A stretch of 31,158 nt of DNA from DATAVB01 sp040414495 (GTDB lineage: Bacteria > Actinomycetota > Actinomycetes > Mycobacteriales > QHCD01), in contig JBEDUI010000159.1 in assembly GCA_040414495.1 (NCBI GenBank), positions 1 through 31,158 of the forward strand. The letters run 5' to 3'. The position numbers were made by a program, and so were the translations under genes. Below the pieces are notes generated by a model, which was not told the origin of the DNA, searched no databases, and saw nothing but the letters and a program-made list of their open reading frames with translations. Below are positions 8,431 to 15,326 of this stretch, one piece after another; within the stretch, counting starts at the first letter, position 1, and every line of letters begins with the position of its first letter.

Positions 8431-8462
8431 CCTGTACGAAGAATTGCCTGTACGAAGAGTGC
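8431..8462. repeat. Two-unit 16-bp tandem repeat related to the 4465-4624 array
   Basis: CCTGTACGAAGAATTG (8431-8446) is followed directly by CCTGTACGAAGAGTGC (8447-8462). The unit length is 16 bp and the core GTACGAAGA matches the core of the larger array (for example AACATACGAAGACCGG). It lies in a divergent intergenic region, 16 nt before the start codon of the downstream plus-strand gene, much like the larger array, which ends 20 nt before its gene. Confidence 0.8.
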
Positions 8463-8478
8463 TCGGCCCGGAGGTCGC

Positions 8479-9930
8479 ATGAAACGCGCGCGCACGGTGT
8501 TGTCGGTCATCGCGGCCAGCGCCGCGGTATTCGCGGCCGCGCCGGCCAGCGCCGCAACTGCCGGTCAGACGATCCAGTATCACGCCGACGACTCGGTCAT
8601 CGCCAACCCGGCCCGCGGCTTCTATCACGTCGCCGAAACGCATTACCGCGATGCGGCCGGCAGCGGTTGGGTTCCGCTGGACGAGACGACACTGCGATCC
8701 TGGCGTAAAGACGGCATCACACAGGTGTTCCGCGAGGTTTATCTGGAGCATTTCGGCGGCGCCGACGGCGCCTGGAACCTGACCCCGGACCTGCTGCGTA
8801 AGCTCAATACCGATTTCGCGACCGCCCGGCGGGCTGGCGTCGAGGTCATTCTGCGCTTTGCCTACACACTCCCGCCGGATGGCGTCTGGCCACCGCCCAC
8901 GCCGTACGGAGATGCCCCGGTCGACCGCACGCTGCACCACATTTACCAACTCGGCCCGCTATTGCGCCGCAACGCCGACGTCATCGAAACGGTGCAGGAG
9001 GGATTCATCGGGCTGTGGGGCGAGGGTTACTACAGCGACTATTTCTCCGACCCGAGCGACCCGTCCGTGGTCACCGACCAGAACTGGGCCGACCGAGCCA
9101 CAGTGCTGCACGCGCTACTGGACGTGCTACCCAAGAGCGTGACGGTCCAGGTGCGGACCATGTATATGAAGCAGCGCATTTTCGGGGTGCCGACCGGCAC
9201 CGCCGGCGCATTGACCGCACAGCAGGCCTTTACCGGGAGCGATCTGTCCCGGGTCGGCCATCACAACGATTGTTTCCTGGCCAGCGACGACGATTTCGGC
9301 ACGTTCCTGTCCGATCCGCTCAGCCTGGACGAGGATTATCTGGCCGCCGACAGCCAGTACGTACCGGTCGGCGGGGAAACCTGCGCGGTGAATCCACCGA
9401 AATCGGAATGGCCGAGCGCGCTCGCGCTGATGCAACGCTTCCATTACTCGTTCCTGAATACCGAATACAACCAGGACGTGCTGAATTCCTGGGGTGCCGA
9501 CGGATATCAGGAAGCGAGCAAACGGCTGGGCTATCGGTTCACGTTGACCGACGGCACGTTTTCCGATCAGGCGACGGTCGGCGGTCGGATATCGGTGCGG
9601 CTGGCGATTCGGAACGACGGATTCAGCACGCCGTTCCAGGTCCGGCCGGCGCAGCTGGTGCTGACCGACGGCGCGCACACCTACCGGATCGCGCTCCCGA
9701 CCGATCCGCGCCGCTGGAGCGCCGGGGCCACGACCACGGTGCAGGCAGGACTGCGGCTGCCGGTGTACATCCGGCCAGGCAACTACCAGCTGGCATTGGC
9801 GATGCCGGCACCGGCTCCCGCGCTGGCCGGCGACCCGGATTACGCGATCCGGACCGCCAATACCGGCACCTGGGACGCCGATCACGGGTGGAACGACTTA
9901 GGCGCGACGCTGCGGGTCACCGGCCCCTGA
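8479..9930 (+). CDS. Secreted DUF4874/DUF4832 domain protein
   Basis: This 483-residue protein has a Sec signal peptide: MKRAR, a hydrophobic alanine-rich stretch, and a likely cleavage after ASA at about residue 26. The mature part starts with NPARGFYH (43-50), the usual opening of DUF4874. DUF4874 and DUF4832 cover the remainder and resemble a glycoside-hydrolase-like barrel followed by a beta-sandwich. The middle contains the GFIGLWGEGYYSDY segment with conserved Trp, Glu and Tyr. Proteins of this kind are found in exported carbohydrate-related contexts, but the activity is not established. The start at 8479 is supported by GGAGGT just upstream. Two 16-bp repeat units precede it. The divergent neighbour is the sulfotransferase. 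Confidence 0.85.
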   Translation: MKRARTVLSVIAASAAVFAAAPASAATAGQTIQYHADDSVIANPARGFYHVAETHYRDAAGSGWVPLDETTLRSWRKDGITQVFREVYLEHFGGADGAWNLTPDLLRKLNTDFATARRAGVEVILRFAYTLPPDGVWPPPTPYGDAPVDRTLHHIYQLGPLLRRNADVIETVQEGFIGLWGEGYYSDYFSDPSDPSVVTDQNWADRATVLHALLDVLPKSVTVQVRTMYMKQRIFGVPTGTAGALTAQQAFTGSDLSRVGHHNDCFLASDDDFGTFLSDPLSLDEDYLAADSQYVPVGGETCAVNPPKSEWPSALALMQRFHYSFLNTEYNQDVLNSWGADGYQEASKRLGYRFTLTDGTFSDQATVGGRISVRLAIRNDGFSTPFQVRPAQLVLTDGAHTYRIALPTDPRRWSAGATTTVQAGLRLPVYIRPGNYQLALAMPAPAPALAGDPDYAIRTANTGTWDADHGWNDLGATLRVTGP

Positions 9931-9939
9931 CAACACAGC

Positions 9940-10308
9940 TCAGCCGGATTTCTTGGATTTCTTGGATTTCTTTGGCGGCAAGGTACGAACCTCGGCCAGC
10001 GCCCGTTCCACCCAGGTGCCGGCCTGCTTGGGCGCATCGGCCCACTCGGCCGGCAGAGCGAGGTAGCCGCCCATCGGGCGCTCCGCCGGACCGAACGGGC
10101 CGGTCCCGGCAATTGCCGCCAATTCGGTCCGGCTCGATTCGTTCACCAGCCGCACACCGATAGCCGCACCGAACAGGCCAGCGAACATATTGCCGTTGAC
10201 GAAGGCGCCCAGGTTGCCGAACATCGGCTTGACCTCGACCTCCGGCGCTTCGGGGATCAATGCCCGAAAACGGGCCTTGTCGTCCTCGCTCGGCTTGGGA
10301 ATCCGCAT
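9940..10308 (-). CDS. TfoX N-terminal domain protein
   Basis: This 122-residue protein consists of a single TfoX-N domain: KPMFGNLGAFVNGNMFAGL near residues 48-66 and a later YLALPAEW segment are the usual landmarks. Stand-alone TfoX-N proteins are common in actinobacteria; their function is unknown, and they lack the C-terminal domain of the competence regulator Sxy/TfoX. The C-terminus is a lysine-rich tail (KKSKKSKKSG) encoded by a 9-bp tandem repeat, which may bind nucleic acid. I chose the ATG at 10308 because GGGAG lies six nt upstream; ATGs at 10350 and 10365 are also in frame. Its stop is nine nt from the end of the convergent DUF4832 gene. Confidence 0.85.
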   Translation of the reverse strand: MRIPKPSEDDKARFRALIPEAPEVEVKPMFGNLGAFVNGNMFAGLFGAAIGVRLVNESSRTELAAIAGTGPFGPAERPMGGYLALPAEWADAPKQAGTWVERALAEVRTLPPKKSKKSKKSG

Positions 10309-10362
10309 GGCGATCTCCCGTAAGTCGGCCTTTACCGGCAGCGTAGCCATCGCACGTACCGG

Positions 10363-10383
10363 CATCACCCGCCAGAGGTGATG
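10363..10383. promoter_or_regulatory. 7-bp inverted repeat between divergent tfoX-N-type and hdeD-type genes
   Basis: CATCACC (10363-10369) and GGTGATG (10377-10383) are perfect complements separated by seven nt. The site lies between two divergent genes, 55 nt upstream of the TfoX-N start and 60 nt upstream of the HdeD-like start, so an operator is possible. No regulator gene is adjacent. Confidence 0.35.
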
Positions 10384-10443
10384 TGCGCGACCAAACCGGG
10401 CGTCACGGTTACCGGAAGCGATAACGACTCCGGTGAGGCCACA

Positions 10444-11127
10444 ATGACCGCTCCCTATTCCACCAACAGTGCCGCCACCGCCGAGCATCAGGGCGGTCGA
10501 TCCCGTCTCGCGAGCCTGCTCGAAACCCATATCTGGTGGTGGATTCCGCTCATTATCGGTATCGGGTGGCTGATCTTCGCGATGATCGTGCTGCAGCTGA
10601 ACCTGACCTCGGCCTGGGCCATCGCGGTCGCGGTGGGGCTGTTGCTCATCGTCGCCTCGTTCAGCGAACTGGTGAACGCGCTGGCGGCGCCGAATTGGCA
10701 GTGGTTGCATGCGGTTTTGGCCGGTGTGTTCTTCATCGGCGGAATTACGGCATTGGTCTGGCCGCAGCCGACCTTCCTCGCGCTGGCCCGCATCGTGGCG
10801 TGGCTGCTGTTCTTCAAGGGCTGCGCCGATATCGTCCTGGCGCTGGGTCGGCGGTTGGACGATCCACTGTGGTGGTTGCGCCTGATTTTTGGCGTCTTCG
10901 AGATCGGAGTCGCCTTCTGGGCTGGCGACTCACCAAATCGCTCGGCCCTGTTGCTGGTGCTGTGGGTCGGGCTGAGCGCGATCGCCAAAGGCATTACGGA
11001 TATCGAACTCGCGTTCGCCATCCGATCGGCGGTCCGGCAGGGGGAAATCCCGCCGGCGCCCAGTACTCAAGCACCGCCGCCGAGCGTGCCGACCGCGACG
11101 CCGTGGAGTACCCAGCGACTTCCGTAA
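10444..11127 (+). CDS. HdeD/DUF308 family membrane protein
   Basis: This 227-residue integral membrane protein has about six helices arranged as repeated hairpins (for example WWWIPLIIGIGWLIFAMIVLQL, AIAVAVGLLLIVASFSELV and RIVAWLLFFKGCADIVLAL). This matches the HdeD acid-resistance / DUF308 family. The E. coli member is linked to acid stress; the biochemical role is unknown. The C-terminal tail is proline-rich and cytoplasmic. The ATG at 10444 is preferred because GTGAGG lies six nt upstream and the N-terminus then fits the family; an ATG at 10378 would add 22 residues. It converges with the DUF1269 gene with a 25-nt gap and may belong to a general stress group with it. Confidence 0.87.
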   Translation: MTAPYSTNSAATAEHQGGRSRLASLLETHIWWWIPLIIGIGWLIFAMIVLQLNLTSAWAIAVAVGLLLIVASFSELVNALAAPNWQWLHAVLAGVFFIGGITALVWPQPTFLALARIVAWLLFFKGCADIVLALGRRLDDPLWWLRLIFGVFEIGVAFWAGDSPNRSALLLVLWVGLSAIAKGITDIELAFAIRSAVRQGEIPPAPSTQAPPPSVPTATPWSTQRLP

Positions 11128-11152
11128 CTCGGGGCATGGCTCTTGACACGCC

Positions 11153-11659
11153 CTACATTCCGCCGACGGCTTCGTGCAGTGTCCGGTCGATGTCCTTCGG
11201 GTCGACGTCGAGTTGCTCGACGCTTTCCTTATCGGCCTTGGTGACGGCCTTTTGAATCGACCCGGCGAGCTTGGTCTCACCGACGACCACCAGCGCGGCC
11301 TGACCCGGTTCGATGATGTCGCCGAGTTCCTTGGCCCGGGACCGCGACATGCCCTTGGCCAGGTGGCCGCTGACCCCACCGATCACTCCGCCGACGGCGG
11401 CGCTGCCGAGCACTGCCGGCGGGAAAATCACCCCAACGGCGGCCCCGGCCGCAACACCCCACCAGGCGCCATGCCGGGTCGCGGTCTCGTCCTTGTTCTC
11501 GTGCACCTTGCCCGATGCGTCCTTGGTGATCACGGCGGCGTCATATCCGCCGACTACTCCGCCGGAATGCAGATCCTTGACCACCTGATAGTCCTCGCGC
11601 GCCACTGTCTCATTTGGATACGTGGCGACGTAAATGAAAGTGCCTTCGTTCTTGGCCAT
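11153..11659 (-). CDS. DUF1269-like stress protein with glycine-rich membrane hairpin
   Basis: This 168-residue protein opens with a ferredoxin-like half (FIYVATYPNETVAREDYQVVKDLH), followed by a Gly/Ala-rich hydrophobic hairpin at about 68-100 (WWGVAAGAAVGVIFPPAVLG, then AAVGGVIGGVSGHLA). It ends with a helix-rich segment (ELGDIIEPGQAALVVV). This is the layout of the DUF1269 family, small membrane-associated proteins often seen in stress regulons. The ATG at 11659 is preceded by GGGAGG with seven-nt spacing; a GTG at 11662 directly adjoins it. A 12-bp-arm dyad lies about 130 nt upstream and could control it. The function is unknown. Confidence 0.83.
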   Translation of the reverse strand: MAKNEGTFIYVATYPNETVAREDYQVVKDLHSGGVVGGYDAAVITKDASGKVHENKDETATRHGAWWGVAAGAAVGVIFPPAVLGSAAVGGVIGGVSGHLAKGMSRSRAKELGDIIEPGQAALVVVGETKLAGSIQKAVTKADKESVEQLDVDPKDIDRTLHEAVGGM

Positions 11660-11789
11660 CACAGATCCCTCCCCCGGGGCTACGGGGCGTCCATCGGCAA
11701 ACTGAATTACTGTCCACAGTGCTGGCCGGGGCAGCGGCCGCCCTCACCTCTTCTGAGTGATCTCCCGACCAGATCAATTGCGGCGTAGC

Positions 11790-11816
11790 TGTCGACTATG
11801 GCATCCATAGTCGACA
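11790..11816. promoter_or_regulatory. Perfect 27-bp dyad (12-bp arms, 3-nt spacer)
   Basis: The left arm TGTCGACTATGG (11790-11801) and right arm CCATAGTCGACA (11805-11816) are exact complements around CAT. It lies about 130 nt upstream of the DUF1269 gene, in a region with no coding signal. The length and perfection fit a dimeric repressor operator better than a terminator, as there is no T-tract. The binding protein is not identifiable. Confidence 0.65.
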
Positions 11817-11925
11817 ATTCCCTCAGCTGGGGGTCACCCTATCTTCCGCCCGGGGGGCGACCCGGGGCGCGCTAGTGGAATCCCGGGTGCGAAATGCATC
11901 GGTTCGCCGACATGATCCTGATGTG

Positions 11926-11992
11926 TCGATGGTCCGGCTCGTTGTAGGCGTGCTGGGGGCGCCTGAGCGGGGACCAACGAGCCGGCCATCGA
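11926..11992 (-). terminator. Long stem-loop downstream of the lipoprotein gene
   Basis: The arms TCGATGGTCCGGCTCGTTG (11926-11944) and CAACGAGCCGGCCATCGA (11975-11992) pair over 18 bp with one bulged T. The 30-nt loop holds a further AGGCG/CGCCT pairing. It starts about 37 nt after the lipoprotein stop on the minus strand. A terminator or mRNA 3' stabiliser is likely, but no U-tract follows, and a small inverted-repeat element remains possible. Confidence 0.5.
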
Positions 11993-12028
11993 TACTTCTT
12001 GCCGGAGCGTGCCTGTTAAATCGGTGCG

Positions 12029-12610
12029 TTAGCCGATCTTGTTTCCGGCCGGCGACAACACGAACCAACCCGCTCCGAACGTCGTATTTCCTTGCCCGGT
12101 CGTGTCGCCCGCGCCGCCGTCCCCAGCGAACGTGTACAGGGGGTGTCCGTTGTAGACAACCTGCGGCATGCCATCGGAGCGGTTGATGGTTTTCAGCTTG
12201 GCCGCATCCACACCGGAACCGGCGCTGAGCGAACCAGACGACCGGACCGGCGGCCACAGCGTGGCGCATTCGCCGCTGCACGTGCTTTTCGGACCGGTGT
12301 CCTTTTCAAACAGGTACACGGTACGACCTTGCGAATTGACCAGAATGTGCCCGAGCTTGGAGTTGGCTACGGCGATCGTCGCCTGTTTTCCACCCGGTGT
12401 GGTCGCGTTGGCCTGGCCTCCCCCGTTGCTGTTATTGCTGCTGCCCCCACCGCACGCGGTGACCATGGCCGCGGCTGCCACACCGGCCGCGATGGCGGTT
12501 ATTGCTTTCCGGCTTCTTGCATATTTCCGGCATTCCCGTCTCAGCGAGTGCAGCTGGCGAGATCGCGGCATTCCGGTGGAGCGATGAACAATACGGGATT
12601 CAATTCGCAT
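12029..12610 (-). CDS. Lipoprotein with secreted-repeat (COG4315) domains
   Basis: This 193-residue protein has a basic N-terminus, then a hydrophobic stretch ending in the lipobox-like VTAC followed by GGGSSNNSNGGG. This indicates a lipid-anchored exported protein. After the low-complexity linker come two copies of the secreted-repeat motif: LGHILVNSQGRTVYLFEKD with GECATLWPP, and a second near YNGHPLYTFAGD and GWFVLSP. Members of this family are common in actinobacteria and their function is unknown; some are thought to bind metal or haem. I chose the ATG at 12610 because GGAG sits six nt upstream; the resulting n-region is long (about 38 residues), so a later ATG at 12571 is possible. A long stem-loop follows the stop. 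Confidence 0.87.
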   Translation of the reverse strand: MRIESRIVHRSTGMPRSRQLHSLRRECRKYARSRKAITAIAAGVAAAAMVTACGGGSSNNSNGGGQANATTPGGKQATIAVANSKLGHILVNSQGRTVYLFEKDTGPKSTCSGECATLWPPVRSSGSLSAGSGVDAAKLKTINRSDGMPQVVYNGHPLYTFAGDGGAGDTTGQGNTTFGAGWFVLSPAGNKIG

Positions 12611-12994
12611 AGCGTGCTCCAAAACCGTCAGCGTTGTGTTGTCTGCACGGGGTAAGCGATCGCGATTATGTCCCCGGCCTCACGACGATCAGGGCTCAGC
12701 GTGGGGTGCCGCACCCGGCACAGCACCGGTCTATCCCCCGGATTCGCTGCCCACACAGCGCCAATTCCCGAATTCGATCAAGCTTCGAAACAGCGTCCGG
12801 CGTCACCGGTTCGAGGGCAAGACGTCCGAGGCAGGCAATGAGGTGCACCCCCGCGGTAGACGCGTCATCGCCCGCGTGCGATATTGCCTTAGGCAATATG
12901 ACCGTGGCCACAGTGTCGTCGAAGCTTGTGGTACGTAACCGGCGGTTTCTGGCGCATTTGTGGTCACTAAGGAAATACGTGCCAGTACGGCGAG
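12611..12994. other. Intergenic region upstream of ctaD
   Basis: No convincing gene lies in these 384 nt. It separates the divergent lipoprotein and ctaD genes and carries the TTGCC/GGCAA dyad at 12881-12899. A distant inverted pair is also present, AAGCTTCGA (12780-12788) and TCGAAGCTT (12919-12927). A 71-codon minus-strand frame (12696-12911) starts with GTG, has no ribosome-binding site and has weak codon bias, so it is not called. Confidence 0.6.
12881..12899. promoter_or_regulatory. MarR-operator-like dyad upstream of ctaD
   Basis: ATATTGCCTTAGGCAATAT has perfect 8-bp arms around TTA. The TTGCC and GGCAA half-sites match those of the E. coli marO operator (TTGCC-N2-GGCAA), though the spacer here is three nt. 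It lies about 95 nt before the ctaD start. The regulator is not encoded in the window, so the assignment to a MarR-family protein is an inference. Confidence 0.6.
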
Positions 12995-14761
12995 ATGGGG
13001 CCCATGGTTACAGCGCCGACACCGATCAACGTCCGCCCGAATACCTCGCGGCTAGTACGCCGCGGCGCGGTGATCGGTTCCTATTTGCGAACTACCGATC
13101 ACAAGACGATCGGCAAGATGTATCTGGTCACCACGCTGGTCTGGTTCGCTATCGGCGGTTTGCTGGCGCTGATGATGCGCGCCGAATTGGCCCGGCCGGG
13201 CATGCAGTATCTGTCGCAGGAGCAGTACAACCAGCTGTTCACGATGCACGGCACGATCATGTTGCTGTTCTTCGCCACGCCACTGGTATTCGCTTTTGCC
13301 AACCTGATCCTGCCATTGCAGATCGGCTCGCCCGATGTCAGTTTTCCCCGGCTGAACGCCTTCTCCTACTGGCTGTACCTTTTCGGCAGCACCACCGCAA
13401 TGTTGGGCTTTGTCACACCGCAGGGGGCGGCCAATTTCGGCTGGACCGCCTATACGCCGCTCTCCGACATCGCCAATTCGCCGACCGTCGGCGGTGACCT
13501 GTGGATCATGGGCGTGATCCTGTCCGGCCTCGGGACAATCCTCGGCGCGGTCAACATGATCACCACGGTGATCACATTGCGCGCGCCGGGCATGACCATG
13601 TTCCGGATGCCGATTTTCACCTGGAACATGCTCGTCACGATGATCTTGATTCTGGTCGCATTCCCGATCCTTACGGCGGCGCTGTTCGGGTTGATGGCCG
13701 ACCGACATCTCGGTGCCCATATCTACGATCCGGCTGATGGCGGGCCGCTGCTGTACCAGCACCTGTTCTGGTTCTTCGGCCATCCCGAGGTTTACATCGT
13801 CGCGCTGCCATTCTTCGGCATCGTGACCGAAATATTCCCGGTCTTCAGCCGTAAGCCATTGTTCGGATATCGCGGGATGGTGTTCGCCACCTTGTCGATC
13901 GCCGGCCTGTCCATGACCGTGTGGGCACACCACATGTTCGTCACCGGCGCCGTACTCCTGCCGTTCTTCTCGATCATGACGTTCCTGATCGCCATTCCCA
14001 CCGGGATCAAGTTCTTCAACTGGATCGGCACGATGTGGCGCGGATCGTTGACGTTCGAAACGCCGATGTTGTGGTCGCTCGGCTTCCTGGTCACCTTCCT
14101 GTTCGGCGGGCTGACCGGTGTGATCCTGGCATCACCGCCATTGGACTTCCAGGTCTCCGATTCCTACTTCGTCGTCGCCCATTTCCATTACGTCCTGTTC
14201 GGCACAATCGTGTTCGCCTCGTTCGCGGGCATTTACTTCTGGTTCCCGAAATTCACCGGCCGGTTCATGGACGAACGGCTCGGCCAGTTGCATTTCTGGA
14301 CCACGTTCATCGGTTTCCACACCACGTTCCTGGTCCAGCACTGGCTTGGCGCCGAGGGCATGCCGCGTCGGTACGCGGACTATCTGCCCTCCGATCACTG
14401 GACGACGCTGAACACGATCTCCACGATCGGCTCGTTCATTCTCGGTGCCTCGTTCCTGGTTTTCGTCTGGAACGTCTACCGTTCCTACCGTTACGGCGAG
14501 CCGACGAGCGCCGACGACCCGTGGGGCTACGGCAATTCTTTGGAATGGGTGACCAGCACCCCGCCGAGCCGGCACAATTTCACCTCGATGCCGCGAATCC
14601 GGTCCGAGCGACCCGCATTCGAGGCGCACTATCCCGAGTTGGTGCCCCGGTTGCGGGCCGAAGCGCACGCCGGGCGCCGGCCGGCTTTGCCCTTGCAGAC
14701 GGCCGGTTCGACCGACCGTCCAGAGGGTCCGGACTACGACGACCCGGATCTGACCAGCTAG
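12995..14761 (+). CDS. ctaD: Cytochrome c oxidase subunit I (aa3 type)
   Basis: This 588-residue protein is the catalytic haem-copper subunit of the terminal oxidase, with about twelve membrane helices. It reduces oxygen to water and pumps protons. All metal ligands are visible: His85 (low-spin haem a, FTMHGTI), His263 and the cross-linked Tyr267 in WFFGHPEVYI, the CuB histidines 312-313, and His396 (haem a3) and His398 (haem a) in VVAHFHYV. The glutamate of GHPE, which serves the D proton channel, is present. The C-terminus (DDPWGYGNSLEW, then PPSRHNF and PRIRSERPAFE) is typical of actinobacterial CtaD. An ATG at 13004 is an alternative start. ctaC, ctaE and the qcr genes are not adjacent, so this may be an orphan or second copy. 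A MarR-like dyad lies upstream. Confidence 0.97.
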   Translation: MGPMVTAPTPINVRPNTSRLVRRGAVIGSYLRTTDHKTIGKMYLVTTLVWFAIGGLLALMMRAELARPGMQYLSQEQYNQLFTMHGTIMLLFFATPLVFAFANLILPLQIGSPDVSFPRLNAFSYWLYLFGSTTAMLGFVTPQGAANFGWTAYTPLSDIANSPTVGGDLWIMGVILSGLGTILGAVNMITTVITLRAPGMTMFRMPIFTWNMLVTMILILVAFPILTAALFGLMADRHLGAHIYDPADGGPLLYQHLFWFFGHPEVYIVALPFFGIVTEIFPVFSRKPLFGYRGMVFATLSIAGLSMTVWAHHMFVTGAVLLPFFSIMTFLIAIPTGIKFFNWIGTMWRGSLTFETPMLWSLGFLVTFLFGGLTGVILASPPLDFQVSDSYFVVAHFHYVLFGTIVFASFAGIYFWFPKFTGRFMDERLGQLHFWTTFIGFHTTFLVQHWLGAEGMPRRYADYLPSDHWTTLNTISTIGSFILGASFLVFVWNVYRSYRYGEPTSADDPWGYGNSLEWVTSTPPSRHNFTSMPRIRSERPAFEAHYPELVPRLRAEAHAGRRPALPLQTAGSTDRPEGPDYDDPDLTS

Positions 14762-14772
14762 CTAGAGGGACA

Positions 14773-15210
14773 ATGAGCGCGATGCGGAGGTTCTTTCGAC
14801 CAGTTCCCCTCACCGGCGCGGTTGTTTTGTTCATTCCCGCCGCGGCGGCCTGTGGCGTGCTCGGCCTGACCTACGAGCTGTGGGGACTGCTGGCCGGCGG
14901 CTTCGCCGGAACCGCCACCGTCATCGCCGTGTGGTGGCTGGATCCGGAAATCTTCCTGCCCGCTGGTAAGGAAGTGGCGCACTGCCCCACCGCGCAACTA
15001 TGCCTGTCCTGGCGCAAATCCCAGCGTTTGCTGGATCATCGTGGTTCGGCCCATCGCAAGGCCACGCTTTCCCGGCTGCGGGCGTCGTATCTGGACGAAC
15101 TGGAACGGCGCGATCCCGAGGGTTTCGTGCTGTGGGTGCACGATTATCTGCGTGCCACACGATGCGCACCGGAGGACTACATCTTCTCCGAACGTTCCCC
15201 ACGCACCTGA
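14773..15210 (+). CDS. Small two-helix membrane protein paired with ctaD
   Basis: This 145-residue protein starts 11 nt after the ctaD stop with AGAGGG just upstream, so the two are almost surely co-transcribed. Two hydrophobic segments at about 13-33 and 37-55 form a hairpin, followed by a soluble region of about 90 residues with CPTAQLCLSW and a YLDELERRDPEGFVLWVHDYL helix. Similar C-terminal segments are widespread in actinomycete proteins of unknown function. It is not the four-helix CtaF subunit. A role as an accessory or assembly factor for the oxidase is an inference from the operon only. Confidence 0.75.
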   Translation: MSAMRRFFRPVPLTGAVVLFIPAAAACGVLGLTYELWGLLAGGFAGTATVIAVWWLDPEIFLPAGKEVAHCPTAQLCLSWRKSQRLLDHRGSAHRKATLSRLRASYLDELERRDPEGFVLWVHDYLRATRCAPEDYIFSERSPRT

Positions 15211-15326
15211 CATTCACCGCCGCCTAACTATGCATCAGTTCACGTAGTGGGCTATTTCTCGTCGCGTATCGGTAACCATTTCCGGACATGCTGTGCTGCA
15301 TCCTGCCCTGCCACAAAGGAGCACGC

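Noticed and set aside
9015..10163. Long plus-strand frame overlapping the DUF4832 and TfoX-N genes
   Set aside because: It is out of frame with a signal-peptide-bearing gene that has a strong ribosome-binding site, and its arginine-rich translation is typical of a shifted frame.
12800..12830. tRNA T-loop-like GGTTCGAG
   Set aside because: The flanking bases do not form the five-bp T stem and no acceptor or anticodon arm was found.
12696..12911. 71-codon minus-strand frame with a protein-like middle part
   Set aside because: It starts with GTG without a ribosome-binding site, contains the dyad at its start, and its third-base GC is lower than in neighbouring genes. I could not match it to a family.
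13921..14772. Plus-strand frame inside ctaD reading into the small membrane gene
   Set aside because: The part before 14773 is a shifted frame of ctaD; only the part from the ATG at 14773, with its own ribosome-binding site, is credible.
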